From positions 160,983 to 224,982 of the forward strand of contig JAHQIW010000425.1 of the NCBI GenBank assembly GCA_019055375.1: a DNA stretch of 64,000 nucleotides, written 5' to 3'. Below, in pieces: positions 22,481 to 36,110 of this stretch. A model generated the notes under the pieces. The model was not told the origin of the DNA, searched no databases, and was given only the letters and a program-made list of their open reading frames with translations. How positions within the stretch are numbered: the stretch's first letter is position 1; each line of letters begins with the position of its first letter. Origin of the DNA: Parelaphostrongylus tenuis (taxonomy: Eukaryota > Nematoda > Chromadorea > Rhabditida > Metastrongylidae). The translations under genes and the position numbers were made by a program.

Positions 22481-23109
22481 GCACCAATGCTTCCTCTGAG
22501 ACTCGCATTTTTATTTATGGGAAAACCATATCATACTATGTAAGCCACAAGCGAAAAGGCTATCTTCGGACTGTTACTAAACATTTCAATGTTGTCACGC
22601 TCAAATTTATTCAAATTATTATCTTACTTATCTTTCACTTTTTATGTCAACAACAATTCAACCTCATACGTATCTCAAATGATTAGCATATAAATCAAGT
22701 ACACAAAAATAAATCAAGTACAGCCGTTTCGCACTTTTGAAATAAATATTTCTATGAAATTTTCTACTTTTGATATCAACTCAATCCTTAGATTAGTCAA
22801 AGGTCACCATAGTGATTGAAACTAAGCAAAAATCAGCAGTTTGTCAATGTCAAGGCTGCACACTGCATGCGATGTTACTTCATCGACAACTCTTAACGAT
22901 GTTTCGACATTAATGCTTTTCAAGAGTTGGAACCTCTGTTGATTTGTAGAGAAGACTTCGTGGAATCGTATATGTCTATTAGCCATTATATATTCACCGA
23001 TACGTATTGGGTTGTCCCATTACCACGTACGCAGTTCGGAACTTTTGTTATATCGATTGCTATTTACTTGATAGAAACAAATAATCAACAAATATAATCA
23101 CTATCATGA

Positions 23110-24250
23110 TCAATAATATGTATCCACTTGCTGTAAAAGACTGTATGCCTTGCTCACAGTCAAAAAAGTTGGTGAAGTCACTTTTAATCTAGTTGTAGTC
23201 TATGAAGTTTTTCTCCCACACGTGCTGCTTTAGAGCACGCAAGTGTTGATTGTCCGATAGAGCAATATCAGGCTATGCGAAGGATGTAGTACCGTGGCCC
23301 AGTGCTTTTCTCAGATGTGGCGAGTCGACTTTGCAATGTAAGATCGAGAGTTGTCGTGGCGAAGGGCAACACTGAGCCGTTTCGGACGTTTCTATCGCAC
23401 TGCTGCGACCAACTTCCGGAGTTGATACCGTAGACGTCGGCACTATTGTCTGCATGTTCCCGCACAGTTCCAAAGATGCACACCCTGCCAATCCTAGAAA
23501 ACCAAATGCATCATCTTCCGAGCATAAAACGTGGGCTTTGACACAGGTCTTTGCCGCAAAGCACCCAGTATGTGTGGTGCGTGTTCTTCTCGAAATAAAC
23601 CCAGGGCTCATCTCCAAAGTGATCGACTCGAGGAAGTTCTGCCGGTGTGATCGAAACAGATAACTTCCGCAGATATTCACGCATGCAGCGCCATTGTGGT
23701 CACTCAGTGCAATAGGTGTCCATGAAGACATTACATGGGTGATGTCATCACTTTATGATAGCCCACTTCACTTAGATAGCAAGTAAAGGTACTAGGCCCT
23801 ATCCAAGTGTCTGCTCCACATCCCTGGTACTAGCACTCAAATACACTTTCACTTCGTCGTACAATGCGTCTTAGTTGAAGGTGACGTGACTGGAAGAGAG
23901 AGGTTAAAAAAGCTGATATGACCTAGATCGAAACACTTCAACCAGTGACTCATAGTTTAGCCGTAATAGTGCCTGGCCCAACCGCAGTGTTGATTTATTC
24001 AGGCGTCTTCCTTGTAGTGTTTTTTTTGAATGATATCCCTGAAGCATACTCGAGCGTAACTGCCGCTAATACATCTTGATTCTCAGCTGTTTAATCCGCA
24101 TGGGCCTCCTGGCTAGCTACTGAAATATTCTTCAACATACCACATCCATTCGGCAATAACGCGATTTCAGATAGAAAAAACTGGATGAAATTCTACAAAA
24201 ATCAATAACGAAGAACTTAGTGTTTTTTATAGTGCCCTCAAGACGCATTT
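23110..24250 (-). mobile_element. Mariner transposase relic, frameshifted
   Basis: On the minus strand, spread over several frames, the DD34D transposase order is visible: GDEPWVYFEKNTHH around the first catalytic Asp, then a WDWQG-like segment in another frame, then SPDIALSDNQHLRALK around the third Asp. The helix-turn-helix half upstream (to about 24250) is only faintly recognisable. Stops and frameshifts make it a dead copy. Confidence 0.55.
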
Positions 24251-25545
24251 TCGCTCAAGCACGTTTACCACATCGTTCAGGTGCTATAGTGTACCCACGT
24301 AAAGTCACTATGACACTTTGAGACCGTCCATAAAGCTACCCACCGGGTCTCATTGAGCACTAAATACTGGCTAAATACTAATTAGATTACGACACATTAT
24401 ATGGTCAGTATATTGAGCGCTGTATTTAAAGCGAAAATTGCTGTAACAATGTCCTTTTATTACTCACAATCTTATATACTTCTTTGAAAATTTTTGATTT
24501 TCTTCTGGAAACATCTATCCTTATCATTAATTCCACATTATTACCAGCATCGTCATCATCATCGGTGGCACTTTGGCTAAACGAGCAATTTTGTCGTCGA
24601 CATTTTAATGAGGTTTACATATATTGTCTAGCTCTTGTTACTTTTCTTTGAAATAGGCTACCAACAGTGAGATGCTAATCCTCCCACACCTCTTCTTTCG
24701 ACGACGCAAATCCAGGATAATCTGGGAAATTGACGCTATGGTACTTGCGAGCAGTGCTGGTATTATTGAGGAGTTCCTAGAACAACTTATGAAGCATGGC
24801 TACTTTCGTTTAGGAACTTTTCTTGATTTTTCGAGAAAAGCACTGCGATTCAAGTGCAAAGTTCTGTGATTTTGCCTCTTGTACCACAACAACAATAGTT
24901 CTAAAATATGAAAAGTAACCGTCGCCACGTGGGAATTCATTTTAGAGAAATTTCTAATCAGGCGTGGTCCTCGGTCCTTCTACGAGCCTCTCTTTCTTGA
25001 TCATACACTCTTATATGCGACGAAGGGTGAACGAACGCTTTTTGTTGACCTTTGAGTAACCAAAGATGGCGCTGGTCAGTACGAAGAACTCCAGGATTCT
25101 CCCATTCCCTTCCATAGTATAGATTAAGCCATTAGGGCTGGTTTACACCTTTTGAAATCCCCTGCACAGAATTGCTTAAACCATTTCATTTACTATCAAC
25201 GCATTTGCTTTGGACTTACTACGATTGAGTTTATACCCACACCCGTTTGTTACAGCGATACTCTCACAATGGAGATGGATAGAGAGCTTGACAAAGGAAC
25301 GAAGACAATCAAAAATGTCATTGAGGACACATCAAATTCTGTGAATAACATATTGCAAAACGTAACAGTAATTTGCGTACGAATTGGCATTTTTGACAAT
25401 CGCTGTGTTGACAAGTGCAATTACACATAAGCCATTCAGGGTCTGTATCCAAAAAACGAGAACGGGAAAGCGTTTTTTCTATGCAATATTAGCTTAAGGA
25501 AGAAGTTTCTAAGCACCGCTGAAAATTCAAAGTTTGTCCTTCAAT
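24251..25545. other. Spacer without assignable features
   Basis: Frames at 24672-24869 and 25152-25430 lack motifs and splice support. Nothing else is seen. Confidence 0.35.
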
Positions 25546-25975
25546 TTAATTATGAACAACATTATGTTTCTTCAAATTGGAGACTATGAACTTGGGCTTT
25601 GAATCAATGAAACTCCTGATATGCCTCTTCAACTTGATCAATGGTCTCGAATCAGCGTCCACGCTGGAAATTTTCCATTGAGCGGATGAGATGATAATCG
25701 GACGGCGCAGCATCTGGACTGTAGGCTGAGTGCGGCAATACTTCGGTTTCCTCAAAATCATCAAGCTTTTCCTTGGTCTTCCTGCAGTGTGAGGTCTCGT
25801 CTTGTCTTGCTGGAACAGCGCGCGCCATCGTCACCATTTGATATCCAAGGAATAATTTAGGATTTGATGCACTATAAGTATTGTTGCTGTGGGAGCTTTC
25901 TATGGAAATGCTCCTGAGATATTCCCATGAATTTACATTGATCGATACTGTGTGAAACAAACGTAAGCTTTGCAT
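25546..25975 (-). mobile_element. Mariner transposase C-terminal relic
   Basis: Minus-strand frames give QQDKTRPHT (second catalytic Asp region) and, after a frame change, LPHSAYSPDAAPSDYHLIRS (third Asp in PSDYH), then a further frame with SFIDSKPKF. The PDAAPSDYH block links it to the relics at 56690-57135 and 59810-60240. Two frameshifts are needed, so it is inactive. Confidence 0.75.
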
Positions 25976-28767
25976 TTTTCGAGGATGTTAATGAACATCT
26001 ACCTAATCCTAGTGGCACTGCTTTTTCTTACTTAGCGCTAAAATCGCATGAGGAAGTCTGTTTTTTCTCCTCGTCTACTGAAAGGAGGTGTTATAGTGAA
26101 ACAAAATTGATTCATGCAGTAATCTGTATCGCGGACAGTGGCTGAGTGTTTAGTGATGCAGGTGATCAAAAAACGAGATGCTGGGTCGACCGCTTCATCC
26201 AAGAAGACTTTCTTGCCATAAAAAGGCGGATTACTCAAACTGCAGCCGCAATAACATATAAAATATTCGAAGACCTTTAGACTGATTAATGCAAGAAATG
26301 GAATCAGTTGTTAAAAGTACTAAGATCCTATGAGTAAAACGTGAATATTGGTTATAAAATGCAATAAAATAAATGAGAATAATCTGGATATTCTGTAGTA
26401 GTTGATTACCCAGTGACTCGGACGTCCTTTACTGAGTTACCATTCGTCGTCATCGTCGTGTGTATGATTTTTCTGTGGGCTCTGCCTGTCCGTAAGTCCC
26501 AGTGACCATCACATTCCTCTATGGGAACTTTATTCTGACCAGTTTTATTCGCAAGATAACCTCGAGTGGAAGCTCGTCCGTGAGAGGGTTGTAATCACTG
26601 CTTTTTATATGAATAGACGTGAAGCTCATTTACTAATCGCTTTTCATCCTTTTCCCAGTAACCTAATTTAGGTTTTCGACTTACTCATTTCATGGCATGC
26701 AAACTGCGTTCATATAAATTAGCTCAAAAAAGTAGGAAGTTTTCCTGCAGTGTCAAATTCTATTTGACAACAAATACATGGTCTGTTGAGTTGGAGTTTG
26801 AAACCTATCGGCAGCAGACTATATAGGCAGTCTTTTGGGCGGTCAAAAATCCTTGACAGTAAATGAAAAAGAAACAATTCAAGAGTAAAATATAAAATAA
26901 TTACAAGATTGAGTGCCAAACGTAATTCACTGATAACTTGTTTGTTAGGAGAGACTTTCTTTGGTTGGGATTATTAAAGAGCCTAACAAACCTCTCTTTA
27001 GTTGTCACATGACAACCCATTAAGCCTCGCTATTCGCAAAAAGGTGTGCACATCATATGAATAGGATTTTATAAATACATTAAAAATCTCTAACATTGCG
27101 TTACCTCTATCCTGAATTTCTCATAAAACTATCTGACTTTATCCCAGTTAGCGAATGCCTACACTGCGGGACATATTTGATGATGTAACAGTGAAGGTAG
27201 CAGGAGTATCATCAACCTGTATGTGCCCAGCAGGTGAAAGGTGCAGGTGCAAGCTTTTCTAGTCCTCATGAAGTTTTTTAGTAGCTTCTCTCCAGATCAC
27301 GGGGCTACTGTGTTAGGCCTTAGGGGAGATCTATTCAAGCTGATAAACATGAAAAGGAAAAATGAAGACGAACGTGGAAAGACTTCATTTGTCAGATAAA
27401 TCGAATCTTCTTCTCTGACGCGTTATAGAAACAACAACCTCGTCTGTCTCGTTCATCACGGAAATGTCTCATCTGTTCTGCTAGTAGCGGTTCGTCATAA
27501 GCTCAGACTTCGATGGAATTGTATTGAATTCCTTACAAGAGATTTATTCCCAAAAAATGCAACTCCTGGAAGAGTTCATGATACTTGCCATTCACTATAC
27601 CATCATTAGCTCTTTCGTAAAGCTGCTGTTTATCTAGTAAGACAACACGACTCTGGGCTTTCATCGGTGCATAACCTTTTATTCATGACTGTTAGCTATC
27701 GAATTTCTCAAAAACAATAAAAAGACGGTCCAAGCTTTAAACATTTCTCACATAGGCTCGACGGCCGCTTCTAGACTTATTGCATTAGATTTTACGAAAA
27801 CATGCACAGGAAAGGGTGCATGAAGCGAAGAGGATTGTATTTTGTCGTGCAGTGAGCACGTAATCGCTGGCTTTATCTCGTCAACGCTCATAAAGTGTCA
27901 ATACTTCTAGTGTCCGTCAATTTGCATCAAACGTGTTTAAAAGAAGTAAACACACTGGTATGATGCATCAGAACTCCTGCAAGTCATTGTTTAGGGCAAC
28001 TGTACATTCAGTCACTTATTCGATTCCATCAGTGTTGTTGAGCGCGCGATGCACCTTCAGGGATTTATCACAACCAAATACCTTACCTCTTACCATCAAT
28101 GTCCGAATCACGCTTATCGCTTCTCCACTGATTCCACACACGAATCTGGCCACGTGATCTCAACTATGATTTTATGACATCGGAAATATACTCTTCCAAC
28201 AATCAAGTGATTGATAATGTTCATGTGTACGAGAGTTATTTTTTCAGAAGTGGTCACTATGCCTAGTAAATAGCTTTCAAATCTACTATAACTTATTTGA
28301 CGCGAAAATGCTAAGAAATCTAGTAATTTTCTTCATGACAGGGTAGAATGTGAAATACAGTTGCAAGGATGCCGACATATTAGCAAAATTCGAAGATTTG
28401 GATAGGATTCAAACCGCCGCCTAGCTTTTACAAGCTCCACTATATCAACCGAGACTACTGCTTTGTCCGATAAAATTACAACAAGACTGAAAGAAGGACA
28501 GAGCATGAGGCTCGGTTATTGCGATGTAAGACAATGGGCCCAGTAATGCTGATTTCAAGCTCACCTGAAGTTCTTTTTTGTATCTTAGCGCTCTTGCGAT
28601 ATTAGCAGATCTTATCTATGTCTCCAGAGTAATAGGTTTTAGAAAAATTTTATTACATTGCCTGAGAAAGTAATTTTTACCCATGTGCTTTGAGAAAATT
28701 TAAGCTCATCAAAAAGCTCGTTTTCTTGCGCATTTAGCGATATTTCATTCTCTACACGGCCTCCAGA
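25976..28767. other. Spacer without assignable features
   Basis: AT-rich with short frames only. A local inverted pair (about 26945-26999, TTGTTAGGAGAGA with CTAACAAACCTCTCT) hints at a small foldback. Frames at 27933-28157 have no motif. Confidence 0.35.
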
Positions 28768-29058
28768 ATGGAACTGTCCAAAGAAGAAATTTGCCTGCTG
28801 CTCCACTTCCATTATAAATTGAGTGTCGACGCCTCTAAGGCTCAGCGACAAGTCTGCAAGGGATATAGTGACGAAATTTGCGATGGTCGTACAGCTCAGC
28901 ATTGGTTCATGAAACTGCGTGAAGGAGGCCTGCTGACCGACATTCCAAGAGTGGAATATCCACGAGAAGTCGATCGCCAGGCAGTCGTCTGTCGAACTGA
29001 AAGAGATCCTTCGATGAGTCACCGGACGTTAGATGACAAGTTTGACGTGATTGAATGA
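28768..29058 (+). mobile_element. Mariner transposase N-terminal (HTH) relic
   Basis: An intact 96-codon frame starts MELSKEEICLLLHFHYKL and continues through the paired helix-turn-helix region with GRTAQHWFMKLREGG, the counterpart of the RTVQRWF-RFRSGD segment of mariner. The frame stops at 29058 where the linker to the catalytic domain should begin, and no catalytic part follows, so it is a truncated copy. Confidence 0.75.
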
Positions 29059-31096
29059 CTGTCTGGCACAATCTTCAGGAGAAAGCAAACTGAAGTTGAA
29101 TTGTCTTGATATAGAAGGCGAGTACTTTGACTATTAGTGTGTCCTTTGCTTGAGCTTAATTGGTGTACAAATTGATTTTTTCTGTGCATTTTGAAAACAC
29201 GACAGATTTTTTCTACAACCTATCAACACAGATGTTCATAACAGGAGCTGGCGGATTACATCTCTATACAGACAATGCTGGTGTCCTCTAAGTGACCTAT
29301 AAAGGCACTTCCCGAAGCTGACTAGTTCTCTGAGTAGTTGCTTTTTTATCACAGTGTACTTTAACTCTAATTTATGCCGCAGTGGAATAATTTATTTCCA
29401 GCTTTTCTCGTTTTCATGTACTTTTTGCTCGATTTCCCTGCCCTATTCAACGCCGTCAATTTCGTTGCCTTCATTCGCCACTACGAATTAGTAGAAAGTA
29501 GGTAATATGCTGTCGCCTTAAGCGAAAGAATCCGCATGCAATTTGATGACTGGCGACGAGCTACTTTTATGAGATTACTTCCGCAAGAAGTCTTGAAAAA
29601 CAAGCATCTCGTACTAAAAGTGCGATGCCCTTCGCATTTTTTGATCGAGGAGACCTCTCTGAATAAGTCTGTCACCTGAGAGTGAGTGGAGATTCCACAA
29701 TTATCTAATCAAGTGATTCCATGATCACAGAGATAAAAAGTGATGAATATGACGAGAATAAATTTCCTTATTCTCGTCTATTTGGAATGATTTATTCAAA
29801 TTAAGGGTGTGAATAGTGTACGGACCATAGATTTCAGGTAGCAATGTACGCATGATCACAATTTGATACCATTCCAAACCAACCAACTCTCTCACTTCTA
29901 TGAGCTTGGTAAATCGGAGTTGAAATTCCTGAGAAATGCTTCCTCGGAGCATAAAACGTGGCGTTAACTTCCGTGGTAATGAGTCCGGAAAGGTGTAGTA
30001 GATTTGCATATTAGCTTAACCAGAATTGTAACAACGATTGACTTGATACGGATTTGACGACATTTATAAGGAATTGTAGTCCTCGGTTAGTAGTAGACCT
30101 ACATGCGAACCATAAAGGCTTTTGTAAACGACGAATATGAGTCAACGAATTTATGAAAGAAGCGCTGGTATGTGGACTTTTTGAGGAATTAGGTCGTGAC
30201 AAAGACGGAAACAAAATATTTCAAAGAATAGGAGGGTAAAATGGAAAATTTACTCGAGAAGGCGCTTCACATTCAGTTTTTCGAACCACAAGATGTGATA
30301 GATCTAGGCTAGAATTCAAACTACACATCGCTTAATGCTGAGCTACACATTGGAAATCCACTACTTATTCTGATAATGGAAGTCGGAAAGGGTACAAAGA
30401 TAGGAATGGTAAGAGGACGACGCAATCCGAGAGCGACGCGTGTGGAGGCCTAGACCAACGGATCTATCTGTTCTTGAGTTGGTGCTCTTTTGAATCGCGC
30501 TATTGAGCATAATTCTGAGGAATTTTGCAGCTATAAAAAACATAAATCAAGACATCCAAAACGATGCTCCTCTAAAGAATTCTTCAGAATTCAGCAAAAT
30601 CATTAATTGAGTTTTAACATAGATTGAAATGAAATCCGATTCGGCGACCTCGTTTTTCTCATAGATCTTAACTAATCGGTATCAATGAATTGCGTCTTTA
30701 CTCTCTTGTTTTGCAGTGATTAACTTGTAATCAGAATACAGATTAGTTATTATATTTGCGCACTCATTCGATTGGTTCATTTAGTTTTTTTTTCGTTCCT
30801 ACTGAGTGGCCAAATGTACTGTCCTGTTTTGATATTAATATCTGTGCGTTAGATTTTATGTAGTGAATTTTTCAAGAAAAATGTACAACTTCTTGAAAAT
30901 AACTGAATAAGTAGTCAATTAGCAGTGCAGCAATTTTTCATTTCGCTGTTTAGTTTTTGCAAAACGTGGTTTTTGAACTATCGATTAGCTGACTACACTC
31001 AGCTCTCTAACATTAAAGTGATAAAGTATAAAAAGTTTAGGGGTAATATCAAGTCACTGAGGACTGCGCCAAATAAGGGACCTCAGCAAGAATGTG
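29059..31096. other. Spacer without assignable features
   Basis: Several short frames on both strands (29481-30543) have no recognised motif. A weak tRNA-like stretch lies near 30300-30360. Nothing else is seen. Confidence 0.35.
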
Positions 31097-31130
31097 GTAA
31101 CATATCTTGAGCATTCATGAGGTCTTTCGT

Positions 31131-31191
31131 GACACTTATAAAGTGATAAACACGTGTTTTGGCCTTGCAGTCTGATCAGTAGCGCAGTGTC
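31131..31191 (-). ncRNA. Degenerate hammerhead core, left arm
   Basis: Outer stem I GACACT/AGTGTC is perfect and the CACGTGT stem III is kept, but the core reads CTGATCA and the GAAA box AAAA. Both changes would abolish catalysis in known hammerheads, so it is scored as a relic. Confidence 0.5.
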
Positions 31192-31424
31192 TTTTGGTTC
31201 AGCCATCCCTTGCGAGGGGATATACTCCCTACATGTAAGATATCGACATCGAATAAATAAAATCACCACATGTCAGGTGAGTGGGTGGTCTTACCACCCA
31301 TGAGCGGTCGACTGTTGGTCACTGGAACGTCGGGGGACTTTCTCAAATAACATAACGTGATTCGAAATATTTCGGTCTCCGTTCTCTCATACGTAGGGGT
31401 GTATACCCTGCAAGGGATTGGCTG

Positions 31425-31490
31425 AACCGGAAAGCACCGTGCTACTGATGAGTCTGTAAGGCCGAACACGTGCTTAGCACTAGATAAGTG
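31425..31490 (+). ncRNA. Hammerhead core, right arm, partly degraded
   Basis: CTGATGA (31445-31451) is intact and inner stem I is perfect (GTGCTA at 31439-31444 with TAGCAC at 31475-31480). Stem II is GTC/GGC around TGTAA. The GAAA box reads GAAC, which breaks the A15.1-U16.1 pair next to the cleavage site, so activity is unlikely. Confidence 0.55.
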
Positions 31491-31597
31491 TAATTACAAA
31501 ACTCATTAAAGACTCAAGATATCTTATCAGATATGTACTGCTTTGAGCGAGGCCTTTAAAAACAGTCGATTATACAGATATGATTTGTTAAGAATCG

Positions 31598-31802
31598 TTG
31601 TGGGTGATTGAAGGCATATTTGGCTTGTACAATGACGCCCCGTGGCCTACCCTTGTATCAAGTCAGTGCTACTGGCCTCCTCCACAAATCTAGCACCAAT
31701 TCACAAGAGTATTGAAGAGTCTTGGGCGCTGCAGCGAACCCTCGACCCCAACGTGGTTGTCACACGGCACCTCTAACCACTGCGACATATGCGCTCCCCA
31801 TT
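31598..31802 (-). repeat. SINE family 6, full-length-looking copy
   Basis: On the minus strand a head GGGGAGCGCATATGTCGCAG with an A box and GGGTTCGCTGC as B-box remnant is followed by a body ending in GTAGGCCACGGGGCGTCATT and CTTCAATCACCC. The body recurs at 35538-35722. Confidence 0.5.
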
Positions 31803-32469
31803 ACATTAGTATTGCTAAATGACAATTGGGTTTCTTGACTACGCAGCTTATAGTTTCTTCTTTATTCATCACTATAAAAATGACTTTGAGCGAGACATGC
31901 TCCTAATTGCCACAAATAACTTCTAAGCATTACTCTATCGTTGTTTTTAAACTTTCATATAATTATAGAGTATTACTGTAACTGCAAGAATACATCATCA
32001 TGTTAACACAAAATATCTCTGTACAATACCATTTAGAAGATTGACTTCTGCGTACTTAGCTCAATTCCTTTTCATACATTCCTTTCCTCGCTTTTGTGGA
32101 TTTCGATCTTCTCGACTTTTTTCACCCACTTTGAAATAAACTGTATAACTGAGCAGTGAACTGAACCCAACACTAAAGGAGTAGGAGAGAGTGATTGCTG
32201 ATGTAGCGATTGCCGATGGTCGAAATTCAAAGCAAACATGGTTCTCACTCAGTTTGATCACACTCACACGTTAGGGAATCCTTATTGCTCCTGAATCGAG
32301 ATTTTTGTTATCAGACATTCAGACTCTCTGAGAGCATGAAAAGACTGAGCTGACACATAAATAGATGCCCTCAAATGTCGTTGTGTAAGTCGAATCGAGT
32401 TGGATAAGTCGTCTTTGGTTCAATACCAAGCTTGAAGAACATCATACCTTCCATCCTTGCGATGTCAGC

Positions 32470-32650
32470 AAATTATTAACAAGAGCTGAGAGTACAGCAG
32501 CACTGACTTCATACATCGATAGACTAGCGCAAGTTATTGTATAGGCCAATAGTGCATTCAATTACCTATATGGTGCTCAATGAAATCCAATACATGGCGC
32601 ATTCATTAGGCAGTGAAGGACGCCGAGAGCTTTATCTCCTATTTATTGAT
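32470..32650 (+). repeat. SINE family 2, 5'-truncated copy
   Basis: The blocks AGCAGCACTGACT, TGCATTCAATTACCT, ACATGGCGCATTCATTAGG and ACGCCGAGAGCTTTATC match the tail half of the copy at 53866-54169. Confidence 0.65.
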
Positions 32651-32990
32651 TTGAATCGGCAGATACTCTGCGATGTCCATGAGTAGCGGCAAAACTAAAG
32701 CAAAACTGCTATTTTTTTTAATGTTTGTTTTGGAACCCGTCTCATTTTTTTACCCAAACCATAGCAGCTGTGATAACATATGGTGCCAAAGTCGTTCAGT
32801 ATCGCATTTGTTTCGATGTAATTCAGCCGATAACTTTTTAAGAGACATCATCACTCAGCGTTCAGTTGCCCGCCCGCCTCCTGCTTATATTCGAGTTGTG
32901 CGAGGGACGGATGCGCAACGAGTATCGTCGTTGTGTTCTCGGATAGCGTGTGTTGACTGACGACGAGCAATTAAGCAGTAGACGGTCACC

Positions 32991-33045
32991 ATGCAGCTTG
33001 GTCGTGATTTTCCCACAATGCATATAACCGATCCGCTGGTGATTG
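32991..33045 (+). CDS. Receptor exon 1 (start, extracellular N terminus)
   Basis: The ATG after GGTCACC opens MQLGRDFPTMHITDPLVI; donor ATTG|GTGAGT, phase 1. Chosen because it is the only upstream ATG exon found with a strong donor in the phase required by exon 2. An ATG start at 36392 (MGLRIRANFGCF in the frame of exon 2) is the alternative. Confidence 0.45.
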
Positions 33046-36000
33046 GTGAGTGTCTTTTGATCACATTTCACTTCAAGCAACTGCTTTCATTAATCGGGCT
33101 TTTTCAATAGATCACTTTGTAGCAATTTTTTTGATCAGATCTTATTATTTTTTTCTCCTGTTCCAGTTATCGTTGAAACTCCAAGTAAATAAAAGACTAA
33201 TCTGTTAATGAGAGATGAAGAACGATTTCTTTTACAGTTTTACAGAGGACTATTTGAGTCAAATAAGTGGTAACATTCAGTGAGCTCTTATGATTCACAG
33301 AATTATTTGTCAGTTTATACACGTTGATTTCACTTTCTGATTAAGACTAAGATAGAAGCTATGACGTTGCTGAATTTCTCACATGATTTATCACGTTCAC
33401 GAGAACTTTTTTTCGCATAGAATGGCGTCATTTTACAAAACTGTTACTTAGCTCACTTTTTCTCACTTAGAGTGCCACAAATCTCGTGTTCATCGCTCTC
33501 GGGATGTCGTCATGACCAGTCGGCCATCGATGTGGATTAGAAAGATTTGCGCTAACTGCCGTCTCGAATTCCTGTATGACAGCAGCGATACAAAAAGATT
33601 TACCTTGAGTTGAATTCAGTTTAAGAACTTGAGTTCCTCGGCTAAAATAATTTTGCTGAAGAATGCCGTGCATCGTTGTTTACTAGCCATTAGCACCTTC
33701 ATAAATTCTCATCTCCGCCGACGACAAAAAAAAAAGATTAAAAGGATTATGAGGGCATGATATAAATAGAATGTCCAAGTAAAAGCGATACCAAACTCCT
33801 CATGAGAACTAATGTAAAATTTCCACTTTTTACGTGAGAGAGACGTTACACTGATTTAATTACTTTAATTTAACTACTTGCCTTTAATGACGTGAAACTC
33901 TCTTTTCTATTAGACTCCTAAAAATATCAGATTATTGTGTGAGCAACACACGCTTCATCTATAAACGATACTGAAGTTTAGAAGACTCCGAATTGTCTAT
34001 TCAGAAGCCCACTCATTTGTGGATCTATTCAAGAAACCGCGACCGTCTTGAAAAGGATGCCTTTCCCACGAACGAGAGCCGACGGCAACTAATGCATTGG
34101 TGATAAGCATGGAACGTCGAACACCATGACGTGTTTATCTCGCCACTCCTAAGAAAGCACTTGTTCTATTAACAAAACATTTGTGTTTGTACCTTGAAGA
34201 ACGTCTACGAAATTTACGAGATCATATCCAATGCTAAGATGACACTAAGTGATTAGTTCATAGGTGGAAAAAAACTACGGGGCCGTGGGTATCTATTAAT
34301 ACAAGTCTCCAAGAAAAACGCTTAATGAAGCTGTTTCATTTTCAATGACATCAACGACAGATCCCATCAACTTCTCAACAGTTTTTTTTCTCCTTTTTCT
34401 TCTTTTTCGACCATCTCTTCAAGAAAGTCAAACTAAATTACCCTGTTTAAAAGCTTTCGCTACAATCATATTAATCTCTTCGCTGAATGTATTTGTGATG
34501 TTATGAAGATTCATCAACTAGCCTATTACATTAAAGAATCGAATAAGATATGTATTTTCTACAATAGTGCTGAAGCAACTGCTTCCTTTAATTCAAAAGT
34601 GTTTTTCCCCGCTTTTGCAAACGGTACTTTTCTGTTATCGAGCAGAGATTCTTGAAGGGGTCTTTTTTTCGGACAAAGACTTTCCGCTAAACTACTAGTG
34701 AGTATTACAAAATTCAGTTCTCAGAGAATTCATAAATGTACTGTCTTCAGAAAAAGCCTTCTTACAGCGCTGTAATTTATGAAAAAAGTAATATTATGGT
34801 TCACAAATGTTGCGCGCTATCGCGATTACATCTTATTGGACAGAGGTCTTTTTCCAAACTATTATTATCTACTAGATAGCGCAACTTTCGAAAAATCCAA
34901 ATATGTACTTGTTTTTCTTCAAAAAGCTTCCTTAAGCGCGGCAACAGGGAGAGTGGCAGTGTATTTTATACACGCTGTGCAGTTCTTGCGGAGCATCGTT
35001 TCGTCCTTTTACTTTTCCTCCTTTCGGAGACATTTGTAGGTCTTTTGTTGTGATGTGGTAAAAGAAACCTCGTTGTTTTCTTTTGTGGGTTTAGGATTTC
35101 TATTTTCATTTCATTTTGCCAAATAAAGCCCGCATAAGCTCAAACCTAAGCAGCCTCAGTCTAAGCACGAAGAGTGTATAGACGTGTAGAGGAAAATTTA
35201 AAGTACCAGTGTCATTTGTTTTATTTGAGTTTTGATCAAAGCGAAGGAAACAGCTCGAATTCCATTACAAAAATCGCACACCACCTTGGAATGGCGCTGC
35301 CCGGTTGATCTACCGCTTAAGCGCCCTGTCAACAGCAGTGTGTGGTGTGTTTGAAGCACGAACTTATTTCCCATGCTACAGCGCTGTAATAAGCTCTACT
35401 AGAAAGTACATTTTGATTACTCCGAGATTCAAGCTCTCGAATAACCAGTGTAAGTTTAATGAAAAGTCCTTGCCGAGAGACAAATTTTATTCCAAATCTT
35501 TAACTCAATAGGAGAAAAGTACTGATTATTGGATAATAGGGGTGATTGAATGAATATTTGGTCCATACAATGATTTGCGATGGCCTACGGACACATTATT
35601 TCGTTGCTTTTCAAACAAATTTCGTATTAATTTGCCAACACGTGAGAGTGTGAGGATTAATTAGCCAGAGCTAAGGGATTGAACTATCTACCACCTATGT
35701 ACCACAGGGTACTTTTAACACCTTTGTTATAGTACTCATTATTCTATACACGATTGCAGAAAAGTGAAACTCCGCCGACGCCAATGACTTGTCGATGTTT
35801 CATATTTCATTTTTATTTTCGTAGAATCTTCTTCTTCTGCTCAGTTTTGTCCGTTTATGTCTTTTTTTCCTTAATTTATAACGCATGAAAATTGTTTTGA
35901 TACCACTGTGAGCAAAGTTCGTCTGCCCATTTCTATGTATGCGGTCTGTTTCTTTTTTTTGAGTAAAAATTTTTGATAAAATCGCAATTCTAAACATTAT

Positions 36001-36059
36001 TTACCGCGTAAATTTTATTCTAATTGCAGTATATGGTGTGGAAATTACCCATTAGAATG

Positions 36060-36110
<51 letters not shown>

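Larger units (their letters stand above)
31097..31528. repeat. Inverted-arm element with hammerhead cores in both arms
   Basis: The left arm (from TAACATATCTTGAGC) and right arm (to CTCAAGATATCTTATCA) are inverted copies over about 130 bp, including the shared blocks GGTTCAGCCAATCCCTTGC and CACGTGTT. The left arm carries a hammerhead core on the minus strand and the right arm one on the plus strand, annotated separately. The central part (about 31230-31370) has no recognised gene. Confidence 0.7.

Noticed and set aside
23273..23731. 152-codon minus-strand frame, the longest in the window
   Set aside because: It is a shifted frame over a mariner relic; the transposase motifs lie in the neighbouring frames.
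32673..32960. 95-codon plus-strand frame with a hydrophobic start just upstream of the receptor ATG
   Set aside because: No family resemblance, a non-signal-like remainder and no splice link in phase to exon 2; more likely upstream sequence of the receptor gene.
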